DNA of 22,760 bases from an uncultured Oscillospiraceae bacterium. Its GTDB lineage: Bacteria > Bacillota > Clostridia > Oscillospirales > Oscillospiraceae. Below, piece by piece: positions 5,647 to 13,348 of the stretch. The first letter of the stretch is position 1. Each line of letters opens with the position of its first letter. The DNA is taken from NCBI GenBank assembly GCA_910589155.1, contig CAJURY010000020.1, forward strand, positions 1-22,760, given 5' to 3'. The translations under genes and the position numbers were made by a program. Below the pieces are notes generated by a model. It did not search any database and was not told the DNA's origin. It was given only the letters and a program-made list of their open reading frames with translations.

Positions 5647-7249
5647 ACCGGCGCCCCACCTTCAAAAACTTGGCGATGTGCTCACCCTTGGGCAGCAGCA
5701 TACAATCCTGATAGGTAATAATCTTCATCTTATACACCAAAAGCACATAGGCCGCTACGGCAACCACAATAGGTCCGCCGCACAGCACAATCCGGGAGCT
5801 GGTCGCCAAAGACAGCGCTTTCCACGCCCCGAAGGTCGCGGCTCCCATCAGTATGGACGCTACGAAAGGCAGAAACATACACCGCACCAGATCCGGCGCC
5901 TTGCGCACGCACTTTCGCATAGTATACAGGTTTAAAACGGTGATGCAGATATAGCAACACAAGGTTCCAATGGGCGCGCCTTGAATATTCACATGAGGAT
6001 TGCCCACCAGAATATAGTTGACGATAATTTTCACAATACCGCCGATAAACATATTAAGCACCGGCAGCGATGCATGGCCATGCGCCTGCATCATGGCGTT
6101 GGTGAGCAAAACAATGCTGTTAAACACCACGCAAATCCCAAGCACAGAAAGAAGCCTCGACGCAATGGCCAGATTTTCCCCGGTGTAGCCTCGAAGCAGG
6201 GACAAAATGGGGCTGGACAAAACCACAAGGCCAACGGCGCAGGGCATAATCAAAAGTCCCAGCACCCGCAAAGCGGATTCTTCCGTACGCCTTGCGGCGC
6301 GGAAGTTTTTCAAGGTCAAAAATTCCGTAATGGAGGGGATAACGCTGATGGTAATGGGGGCGATAAAGGCACAGGGCAGATTGAAAATCGTCTGGGTAAA
6401 GGAATAAATACCCTTTAATTCGTCGGCTTTCGCCTGGGTCAAGCCGCAAGGACCGGTAAGCTGCCCCAAAACCAGCTTGGTATCGATGAGGGTAATCACC
6501 TGCAAGCCCGCCGCGCCAATGGTAATGGGCACGGCAATGGACATAAGCTGTTTTGTGGTATCCCCAAGGGAAAGCACCGGACCGCGCCGTTTGGGTATTG
6601 CGCTGGCGGCTTTGCGGTAACGGAAGTACAAATACACCATGGCCACCAGAGAACCGGCGGTAACGCCTAAAATCGCGCCGCCTGCGGCCAAGGGGACGCT
6701 CTCCTGGGTTTTCATCATAAACCACGCCAAACCCAGACCAATAAACAGCTTGCAGATCGCCTCCAACACCTGACTGATGGAGGTAGGCGCCATATCGCCT
6801 TGCCCCTGGAAGTAGCCCCGGAAGGAGGAGGTAACGCACATGAATAGGGCGGAAGGTCCCAGCGCCTGAATGGCCGCCCAGGAATCGGGGGAATTTAAGG
6901 CGTTTGCAAGCTGGCGGCTGAAGCAGGTCATCAAAATAGAACCGATACCGCCCAGCAGCAGGAAAATACCCAGACACGTCTGATTAATCCGGCGAATCTG
7001 ACCGTAGCGACCTAAGGAGTTGGCTTCCGCGATCATACGGCTCATGGCCACAGGCAGGCCGGCGGTGGAGATCATCAAAAGCACGGAGTAAATGTCATAG
7101 GCATTGTTGAAATAGCCGAAACCCGCGTCGTCAATGATATTCGCCAGCGGAATTTTATACAGCGCGCCAATGATTTTGACAATCACCACGGCGCTGGCCA
7201 AAAGCGCCGCGCCCTGCAAAAACGACTGTTTCTTTTTTGGAGTTTCCAA
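5639..7249 (-). CDS. MOP-superfamily flippase (SpoVB/YabM-like)
   Basis: A 536-residue polytopic membrane protein starting from TTG (TTG GAA ACT) with GAAGG eight bases upstream. The N-terminus matches SpoVB-like polysaccharide exporters: SFLQGAALLASAVVIVKIIG, then KIPLANIIDDAGFGYFNNAY and ISTAGLPVAMSRMIAEANSLG. Many hydrophobic stretches spread over the whole length, fitting the 12-14 helices of the family. Members flip lipid-linked sugars or cell-wall precursors across the cytoplasmic membrane, and spore-formers use SpoVB in cortex synthesis. The exact substrate here cannot be told and a MurJ role is possible. It lies between the amidohydrolase-like gene (26-base gap) and HU (overlap), matching the yabM-yabO neighbourhood of Bacillus. 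Confidence 0.85.
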   Translation of the reverse strand: METPKKKQSFLQGAALLASAVVIVKIIGALYKIPLANIIDDAGFGYFNNAYDIYSVLLMISTAGLPVAMSRMIAEANSLGRYGQIRRINQTCLGIFLLLGGIGSILMTCFSRQLANALNSPDSWAAIQALGPSALFMCVTSSFRGYFQGQGDMAPTSISQVLEAICKLFIGLGLAWFMMKTQESVPLAAGGAILGVTAGSLVAMVYLYFRYRKAASAIPKRRGPVLSLGDTTKQLMSIAVPITIGAAGLQVITLIDTKLVLGQLTGPCGLTQAKADELKGIYSFTQTIFNLPCAFIAPITISVIPSITEFLTLKNFRAARRTEESALRVLGLLIMPCAVGLVVLSSPILSLLRGYTGENLAIASRLLSVLGICVVFNSIVLLTNAMMQAHGHASLPVLNMFIGGIVKIIVNYILVGNPHVNIQGAPIGTLCCYICITVLNLYTMRKCVRKAPDLVRCMFLPFVASILMGAATFGAWKALSLATSSRIVLCGGPIVVAVAAYVLLVYKMKIITYQDCMLLPKGEHIAKFLKVGRRYE

Positions 7250-7275
7250 ATCAGATACCTTCTTTCCAAGTGGGG

Positions 7276-8604
7276 TTAAGATTCCGTTTCCTTGCCCTTC
7301 TCCTGCCCGAAAATCCGAGGCAGGGCGTGTTCTGAAAGCCCATGCACTACATTCTCCAGATGGATGGTCGTAAATTTGCCGGACTGGTACAAAATCTTCC
7401 CTTGCACCATAGTCAGCGCCACATCGGAGCCGGAGGCGCTGTGCACCAAGCTGGTGAGCACATTATGACAGGGCATCAAGTGCGGGGCGGTAAAGTCCAC
7501 CAGAATCACATCCGCGTCCATGCCAACCTTCAGCATACCGCATTGCTTTTGCCGGTGTTGGGCTTTCGCGCCGCAGACCGTCGCCAGCATCAAAGCGGCC
7601 GGCGCGGGAAGCGCCATACAATCGCCGGATAGCAGCCGGGATTTTTGCACCGCTGCCCGCATGACCGCAAACAGATCCATGGCGCCCTCGGCGGGAGAGC
7701 CAGTGCCAAGGGCAACGTTCAGCCCAGCCTTTGCCATTTCCAGCACGTCCGGGGCAGACTGCCCCAGGTTCGCTTCCGCGAGGGGACAGGCAACCGCCGT
7801 CGCTCCTCGCCTGGCAAGCAGCGCCATATCTTCTTTTTGCAGCCCGGAAAGTCCCGCCACAGTCGCACCAGCTTTGAAAGCGCCGTGACAGTCCAGCAGC
7901 TCCGCCGGGCGCAGCCCGTACCGCTCCTCGCAGTCCGCCGCCTCCTGCGGGTTTTCCGTCAGATGAAGCTGGAAGCCCAACTCCTTTTCCCCGGCGTAGC
8001 CCGCCATGGCTTCCCAGAGGTGGAAATTGGAGGTCGCGGGAGAGAGAATCCCCGCGTCAATGCGGATGCGCCCGTTGTCGTAGCCGTGCCATTTTTCCGT
8101 CAGGCGGTAAAGCTCCGCGCAGCCGGGGTCGTTTTCCACGTCAAATTCTTCTTCCTCCGGGTCAAACAGCGTGGCGCACCGGGCGAGATTCGCCTTGATG
8201 CCGGATTCCGCCACCGCTTCGGCCACTTCGTCTGTAAAGTAGTACAGGTCGGATACGGAAGTCACGCCGAAGCGCAGGCACTCCGCGAGAGATAGAAGGG
8301 TTGCCGCCTTGACAGACTTACCGTCCAGCTTTTCCTCCGCCTGATATAGCCAGCGGCGGTTTTCCTCGTTCCAGCCGTCGGCGTAGCCTCGAAACAACGA
8401 CCCCGCCAGATGGGCATGACAGTTAATGAGGCCGGGCATGAGCGCCATGCCGGACGCGTCAATGATTTGGCCGGGCTGCTCTTTGGGCGGCTGCTTGCCG
8501 ATGTAAGAGATTTTCCCTTCCGTCACACCAAGGTAAGCGGTGGGCAGCATCCGCAGCTCCTCGTCCATGGTGACAAGGATAGCGTTTGCAAATAAAATAT
8601 CCAT
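7276..8604 (-). CDS. Amidohydrolase-fold protein, MTA/SAH-deaminase-like, lacking key active-site residues
   Basis: A 442-residue protein starting at ATG 8604, with AAGGAG overlapping the hemZ stop. The overall plan is that of 5'-methylthioadenosine/S-adenosylhomocysteine deaminases: a beta-sandwich N-terminus, GLINCHAHLAGSLFRG (H63, H65), FQLHLTENPQE (H214, E217), and a C-terminal return ending near LVHSASGSDV. Two expected residues are absent. The AHCV motif that supplies a catalytic histidine reads AGLSG (G251), and the GTD motif that supplies the metal-binding aspartate reads GTGSP (G302). The next histidine, in the usual VxHxP motif, is also gone (VACPL). The fold is kept and the frame is clean, so it is expressed protein, not a pseudogene. 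It is either inactive with a binding role or catalyses something else. It sits inside a housekeeping operon after hemZ. Confidence 0.75.
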   Translation of the reverse strand: MDILFANAILVTMDEELRMLPTAYLGVTEGKISYIGKQPPKEQPGQIIDASGMALMPGLINCHAHLAGSLFRGYADGWNEENRRWLYQAEEKLDGKSVKAATLLSLAECLRFGVTSVSDLYYFTDEVAEAVAESGIKANLARCATLFDPEEEEFDVENDPGCAELYRLTEKWHGYDNGRIRIDAGILSPATSNFHLWEAMAGYAGEKELGFQLHLTENPQEAADCEERYGLRPAELLDCHGAFKAGATVAGLSGLQKEDMALLARRGATAVACPLAEANLGQSAPDVLEMAKAGLNVALGTGSPAEGAMDLFAVMRAAVQKSRLLSGDCMALPAPAALMLATVCGAKAQHRQKQCGMLKVGMDADVILVDFTAPHLMPCHNVLTSLVHSASGSDVALTMVQGKILYQSGKFTTIHLENVVHGLSEHALPRIFGQEKGKETES

Positions 8605-8607
8605 GCT

Positions 8608-10068
8608 TTACTCCTTCCTGCCGGCAATGATCTGAAAAACAGCCTCTTTTTGCCGGATGGTATCGTCTATGCGCTCCAGGTACTGCTGGGGGAACTTGGG
8701 ATTATGGAACCGCTCCAGTCTCCCGTTTGGCAGATTCACCTTGGTCATACCGCCGCCCCCCAGGGAGACGATGGTATGCAGCTCCTCCATCATGTAAATA
8801 TTGTACAGACAGTCGGAACCGGGCTTGCTCCAGCCCACGTTTTCAAAACTGCCAGACATATATTTTTGCCGGTACAAATAATAAGGATGGTACCCAAGGC
8901 GCCGCAGAGTTTCGTTGGCATAGCCCACCATAGCTGCCACGGCTTCCGCGCTGGGCAGCTCCACCCGCTGCTGGTACAGATCCGCGCCCTTTTTCAGCGC
9001 AAGGGTATGCACCGTCAGGTTGCTGGGATTTAACTTGCACACCGCGTCCAAGGAAGCGGCGAAGCCTTCCGCCGTATCGCCGGGCAGACCCGCGATGAGA
9101 TCCATGTTAATTTCCTGGAAGCCCGCCTTTTGCGCCTGCTCATAAGCTTTTATGATTTCAGCGGCGGTGTGCTTTCTGCCGCACCGGGCTAGCACCCCAT
9201 CGTCCATGGACTGGGGATTGATGCTCACCCGGCTCGCGCCGTGGGCGCGGAGGGTGCGGAGCTTCTCCAGGTTCAGGGTATCCGGCCTGCCGCCTTCCAC
9301 TGTGTATTCCAGGCAGCCGCCCAGGTCAAAAGTCTCGGCCAGCGCGTCCATAAGCCGGGCAAGCTGGCCGGCTGACAAGGTGGTGGGGGTGCCGCCGCCT
9401 ATATAAAGTGTACGAACCCTTGCCCCGGAATTTGCAAGAAATTTTCCCGTGGCAGAAATTTCTTGCAGCAACGCTTCCAGATACGGCTCCAGCAAATGCT
9501 TGCAGGCTGCAATGGACTGGCTTACAAAGCTGCAATAGGCGCAGCGGGTGGGGCAAAAAGGAATCCCCACATACAAAGAAATATCCTTGGGTTCCAGCAA
9601 AGAAGCCGCTTGCACTGTGGACAAGGAAGCGTCCACGCAGAGCTTTCGCCGCGCCGGAGTGACAAAATAGGTATTTTTCAGCAGCCTTTCGGCGGAAGCA
9701 GCGCTGCCTCCCGCCAGCAAATGGGCGGTGGTCAGCTTGGTGGGGCGCACCCCCGCCAGCGCGCCCCAGGCTGGAAGCTGGGGCAGCAGCGTCACCGCCG
9801 CCAGATAATAGCTTTGCTGCAAAATCTGCCGCCGCAATTTGACCGTTTCCTCTTTTGCCAGAAGCCGGCGGCTGGCGGAGGCGGTTTCGCCCCGCCAGGT
9901 GATTTTTGCGGTGGCGGTGAGCCAGATTTTGCCCCGGTGGAGCGCGGAAACCGCGCCGTCTCCCGCAAAGGGCGCGTCTACCGGCTCCATAGCTTCCTCC
10001 GCAAACAGGGCAAGCTGCAATTGTTCGATGGCGTAGCGGTCGTCGTGACCGGATAGTAGCAGTTTCAT
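8608..10068 (-). CDS. hemZ: Oxygen-independent coproporphyrinogen III dehydrogenase-like radical SAM enzyme HemZ
   Basis: A 486-residue protein starting MKLLLSGHDDRYAIEQLQLA at ATG 10068. The start is chosen over an upstream ATG because it overlaps the MBL stop as ATGA and because family similarity begins there. The radical-SAM cluster motif is IPFCPTRCAYCSF with cysteines at about 172, 176 and 179. GGGTPTTL and VEGGRPDT follow, as in the HemN/HemZ family, and the roughly 170 residues before the radical SAM core are the HemZ-specific extension. HemZ is linked to anaerobic heme synthesis by decarboxylation of coproporphyrinogen III, but several family members are not proven to do this. Its location between an MBL hydrolase and a stringent-response gene is common in Clostridia. 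Confidence 0.88.
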   Translation of the reverse strand: MKLLLSGHDDRYAIEQLQLALFAEEAMEPVDAPFAGDGAVSALHRGKIWLTATAKITWRGETASASRRLLAKEETVKLRRQILQQSYYLAAVTLLPQLPAWGALAGVRPTKLTTAHLLAGGSAASAERLLKNTYFVTPARRKLCVDASLSTVQAASLLEPKDISLYVGIPFCPTRCAYCSFVSQSIAACKHLLEPYLEALLQEISATGKFLANSGARVRTLYIGGGTPTTLSAGQLARLMDALAETFDLGGCLEYTVEGGRPDTLNLEKLRTLRAHGASRVSINPQSMDDGVLARCGRKHTAAEIIKAYEQAQKAGFQEINMDLIAGLPGDTAEGFAASLDAVCKLNPSNLTVHTLALKKGADLYQQRVELPSAEAVAAMVGYANETLRRLGYHPYYLYRQKYMSGSFENVGWSKPGSDCLYNIYMMEELHTIVSLGGGGMTKVNLPNGRLERFHNPKFPQQYLERIDDTIRQKEAVFQIIAGRKE

Positions 10069-10664
10069 AGATCGCCTCTCAGATAAGGATTGCTTTGGCG
10101 TTCCGCCGCCAGGGTAGTCGCTTCCCCGTGGCCGGGATACACCGCCCCTGCAAAGGGCAGCGCCTTCAGCTTTTTCAAAGACGCTTCCATTCGTATCCAT
10201 CTCCCGCCTGGAAAATCCGTTCTGCCGCAGGAACCGGCGAACAGGGTATCTCCGGTAAAAATACCATCGTCCGTTTGCAGGCAGACAGACCCTTCCGTAT
10301 GGCCGGGGGTAGAAAGAACCGTAAAGGTTACGCCGCCAAAGGTGCAGCTTTCCCCCTCCTCATAGGTGTCCGTATAGCACAGTTCTCCGCCGGTCATGGA
10401 TTTCGGCTGGGACAAGTCGCCCCGGTGCAGAAAAACCGGACAGCGGGTCGCTTCGTGAATCGCGCGAACGGCTCCCACATGGTCAAAATGGCCGTGGGTC
10501 AGCAAAACGACTTCTATGGTAAGTCCCAATTTTTGCGCCCGCTCCATAATGGCGACGGAGGACGCGCCGGGGTCAATCACAGCGCAGGTCTTGCTGCCTT
10601 CCGCCCAAACAAGATAGCAGTTGGCCTGCAAGGGGCCAACGGGTATGGTTTCCACATGTATCAT
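10065..10664 (-). CDS. Metallo-beta-lactamase-fold hydrolase (glyoxalase II-like, YqgX group)
   Basis: A 199-residue protein starting MIHVETIPVGPLQANCYLVW at ATG 10664, with TAGGAG about nine bases upstream. The metal motif THGHFDH is at 56-62, followed by the later metal ligands in STPGHTEGS, FTGDTLF and VYPGHGEAT. These are all the residues expected for a two-metal glyoxalase II-type site. The length is that of the YqgX group, which lacks the C-terminal helical domain of classical glyoxalase II. The likely reaction is hydrolysis of a thioester such as S-lactoylglutathione or an analogue, but the physiological substrate is uncertain, as low-GSH Clostridia may use another thiol. It overlaps hemZ by four bases (ATGA). 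Confidence 0.88.
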   Translation of the reverse strand: MIHVETIPVGPLQANCYLVWAEGSKTCAVIDPGASSVAIMERAQKLGLTIEVVLLTHGHFDHVGAVRAIHEATRCPVFLHRGDLSQPKSMTGGELCYTDTYEEGESCTFGGVTFTVLSTPGHTEGSVCLQTDDGIFTGDTLFAGSCGRTDFPGGRWIRMEASLKKLKALPFAGAVYPGHGEATTLAAERQSNPYLRGDL

Positions 10665-10676
10665 AGAAAAACGCTC

Positions 10677-11126
10677 CTACATCAGTTCGTCGGTGTCCAG
10701 CCAGAGTGTCACAGGGCCGTCGTTGACGGATTCCACCTGCATATCCGCCCCAAAGCGCCCGTGCTGGGGGGCGAAGCCCATTTCCCGGCACAGCTCCAGA
10801 AAACGCTCATACATAGCGTTTCCCAATTCCGGAGGCGCGGCTGCCACAAAGCTGGGGCGGCGGCCCTTGCGGCAATTGCCGTACAGGGTGAACTGGCTGA
10901 CAACCAGCACTTCCCCGCCAATTTGCTCCAACCCCAGGTTCATTTTTCCCTGTTCATCGGAAAAGACGCGCAGACCCAATGCTTTTTCCGCCAGACGGCG
11001 GCACTGGGCTTCTCCATCCTCCGGGCCGACTCCCAGCAAAATCAGAAAGCCTCTGCCGATTTTTCCCACTGTTTCCCCATCAATGGAAACGGAAGCGGAA
11101 GCAACGCGGGTCACAACTGCTCTCAT
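10677..11126 (-). CDS. dtd: D-aminoacyl-tRNA deacylase
   Basis: A 149-residue protein starting MRAVVTRVASASVSIDGETV at ATG 11126. An in-frame TTG two codons earlier is rejected because AAGGAG lies only three bases from it but nine from the ATG. Both family signatures are present: SQFTLY at about 77-82 and the Gly-Pro motif NDGPVT at about 135-140, whose cis-Gly-Pro rejects L-amino acids. Dtd removes D-amino acids, and glycine from tRNA-Ala, from mischarged tRNA. The gene follows rel by 13 bases, an arrangement conserved in Firmicutes. Together with RqcP it gives this operon two translation-quality functions. Confidence 0.95.
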   Translation of the reverse strand: MRAVVTRVASASVSIDGETVGKIGRGFLILLGVGPEDGEAQCRRLAEKALGLRVFSDEQGKMNLGLEQIGGEVLVVSQFTLYGNCRKGRRPSFVAAAPPELGNAMYERFLELCREMGFAPQHGRFGADMQVESVNDGPVTLWLDTDELM

Positions 11127-11139
11127 ATACAACTTCTCC

Positions 11140-13341
11140 TTAATTCTGTCCTCTGCGGATGCCGGTAACGTCCCGGATATTTAAAAGCTTGTTGCGGATA
11201 ACGTCCAACTCCGCCAGATTTTTTACTTCAAAAGTCACGGTAAAGGCGCTGCGGCCGTCCGGCAAGTCCTTGCCGCTGAGTTCTTTCACCTTGACCTTGG
11301 AGGCAGTCATCACGGTGGCAATGTCCAAAAGCAGCCCGTCTCTTGTGATGCAGTTCAGTTCCAGGGTCGTATTGAAGGGCTTTTCCTCGTCATAGTCCCA
11401 GCGCACCCGCACCCAGCGGGCGGCCTGCTTGGGATCCTCCCGGTTCTGGGCGTTGGGGCAGTCCGCCCGGTGGATGGACACGCCATAGCCCTTGGTGATA
11501 AAGCCTACGATAGGGTCGCCGGGGACAGGGGTGCAGCACCGGGAGAACTTAATCATGCAAGAGTCGATGTCCTCCACAATCACGCCGCCTACCGCGTGGC
11601 GGTTCCGCCGGACGGCTTCGCTGTCCGGGTTGGTTTTCAGCGGACTGCCTCCCCCGCCCTGGGTGGGATTCTGAATGCCCCTTGTGGCCTTGAGGAGTTC
11701 GTCCCGAATGCGACCGATGGCCTTGGTGGCCGTTAAACCGCCGTAGCCGATGGCGGCGTACATATCGTCCAGATTGGCAAAGCTCAGCTTTTGCAGCAGC
11801 ACAGGCAGCAGGGTTTCATCCTGCAGCAGACTGGGGCTGAAGCTCAGGCGCTTCATTTCTCCTTCAAAGCTGGCCTTGCCGTGGAGGATATTTTCATCCC
11901 GCTTTTCCTTTTTAAACCACTGCTTGATTTTGGTTCTGGCCTGATTGCTCTTGCAGATATTCAGCCAGTCCCGGCTGGGACCCTTGGCGTTTTTGGAGGT
12001 CAAAACTTCAATAATATCGCCGTTATGCAAAACGGTATCGAAATTGGCGATACGGTTGTTGATTTTCGCGCCCACCATGGAGTTGCCCACCCCGGAGTGA
12101 ATGGCATAGGCAAAATCGATGGGGGTAGATCCGGCGGGGAGGTTAATGACGTTGCCCCTGGGGGTAAAGACAAAAACCTCGTCGTTGAACATATCGATTT
12201 TCAAAGAGTGGACGTAATCCTCCGCGTCGGTGTCCTGCTGGCTTTCCAGCAGACGGCGCACCCACTCAAAATTCTTTTCCTCGCCGCTGCCTACGCCGCC
12301 TTGCTTATACTTCCAGTGGGCGGCAACGCCGTACTCCGCAATCTGGTGCATTTCCCAGGTGCGGATCTGCACCTCGAAGGGAATGCCCTGCGAGCCGATG
12401 ACGGTGGTGTGCAGACTTTGGTACATATTGGGCTTGGGGGTAGAAATATAGTCTTTGAACCGCCCCGGCACCAGATTGAAAAGATCGTGAATATGCCCAA
12501 GCACATTATAGCAGTCTGGGATGGTGTCCACAATCACCCGGAACGCATACAAATCGTACATTTCGTCGATTTTTTTGCCCTGGGTCTGCATTTTTCGGAA
12601 AATGGAATACACGTGCTTAATACGCCCGTAAATGGTGCCGTGAATGTTGACGCTGGACAGCCGCCCGGAAATGGTGTTTTGAATGCTCTGCATAAAGGCT
12701 TCCGCCTCCGCCTCATGCTCGTTGAGGTAGGTCATGATTTCCTCATAGCTTTGGGGCTGCAAATAGCGCAGGGAGGTGTCTTCCAGCTCCCACTTGATCT
12801 TCTGCATACCAAGGCGGTGGGCAAGAGGGGCGTAAATGTCCATGGTCTCCATGCATTTGGAAATCTGCTTGGCCGGGGTCTGGTACTGCATGGTGCGGGT
12901 ATTGTGCAGCCGGTCGGCAATTTTAATGAGCACCACCCGAATGTCTTTCGACATGGCGATGAACATTTTCCGCAGATTTTCCATCTGCTCATCTTCCAAG
13001 GTGGAATACTCCACCCGCGTCAGTTTGGTAACGCCTTCTACCAGATCCGCCACGGTCTCCCCAAATTTTTTCGCAATTTCCCCGTGGGAAGCGTCGGTAT
13101 CTTCAATGCAGTCGTGCAAAAGCGCACCCAAAACCGCGTCGGTGTCCAGTCCCATTTCCGCCACAATTTCCGCCACGGCCAGAGGATGGATAATATAAGG
13201 AGAACCGTCTTTCCGCTTTTGATTTTTATGCTTTTCGTCGGCATAGCGCACCGCTTCTTCAATCTGAGCCATATCCGCGCCGGGCATAAATTTGCGCAGC
13301 GCCTGCTGCATGGACTCGTAGTGTTCCGCAAAGGTTTCCAT
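11140..13341 (-). CDS. rel: Bifunctional (p)ppGpp synthetase/hydrolase Rel
   Basis: A 733-residue protein, typical for a long RSH enzyme, starting at ATG 13341. The hydrolase HD domain is complete: H52 in IIHPLAVAEIV, HD at 76-77 in GALLHDCIEDT, and D143 in IADRLHNTR. The synthetase domain contains MYDLYAFRVIVDT and EVQIRTWEMHQIAEYGVAAH (about 323-342). A TGS domain (about 387-449, VFVFTPRGNVINLPAGSTPI), a cysteine pair in SRCCTPVPGDP and a C-terminal ACT domain (about 655-731) follow, so regulation by the ribosome is expected. Rel makes (p)ppGpp from GTP/GDP and ATP during amino-acid starvation and destroys it when conditions improve. recJ is seven bases upstream. Confidence 0.96.
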   Translation of the reverse strand: METFAEHYESMQQALRKFMPGADMAQIEEAVRYADEKHKNQKRKDGSPYIIHPLAVAEIVAEMGLDTDAVLGALLHDCIEDTDASHGEIAKKFGETVADLVEGVTKLTRVEYSTLEDEQMENLRKMFIAMSKDIRVVLIKIADRLHNTRTMQYQTPAKQISKCMETMDIYAPLAHRLGMQKIKWELEDTSLRYLQPQSYEEIMTYLNEHEAEAEAFMQSIQNTISGRLSSVNIHGTIYGRIKHVYSIFRKMQTQGKKIDEMYDLYAFRVIVDTIPDCYNVLGHIHDLFNLVPGRFKDYISTPKPNMYQSLHTTVIGSQGIPFEVQIRTWEMHQIAEYGVAAHWKYKQGGVGSGEEKNFEWVRRLLESQQDTDAEDYVHSLKIDMFNDEVFVFTPRGNVINLPAGSTPIDFAYAIHSGVGNSMVGAKINNRIANFDTVLHNGDIIEVLTSKNAKGPSRDWLNICKSNQARTKIKQWFKKEKRDENILHGKASFEGEMKRLSFSPSLLQDETLLPVLLQKLSFANLDDMYAAIGYGGLTATKAIGRIRDELLKATRGIQNPTQGGGGSPLKTNPDSEAVRRNRHAVGGVIVEDIDSCMIKFSRCCTPVPGDPIVGFITKGYGVSIHRADCPNAQNREDPKQAARWVRVRWDYDEEKPFNTTLELNCITRDGLLLDIATVMTASKVKVKELSGKDLPDGRSAFTVTFEVKNLAELDVIRNKLLNIRDVTGIRRGQN

Positions 13342-13348
13342 ATCGCAA

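Noticed and set aside
8608..10200. Longer HemZ start at 10200
   Set aside because: The added 44 residues overlap the MBL gene and do not resemble HemZ. ATG 10068 forms a normal ATGA overlap.
10095..11168. 357-codon plus-strand open frame
   Set aside because: It lies antisense to the MBL hydrolase and dtd genes and shows no recognisable motif.
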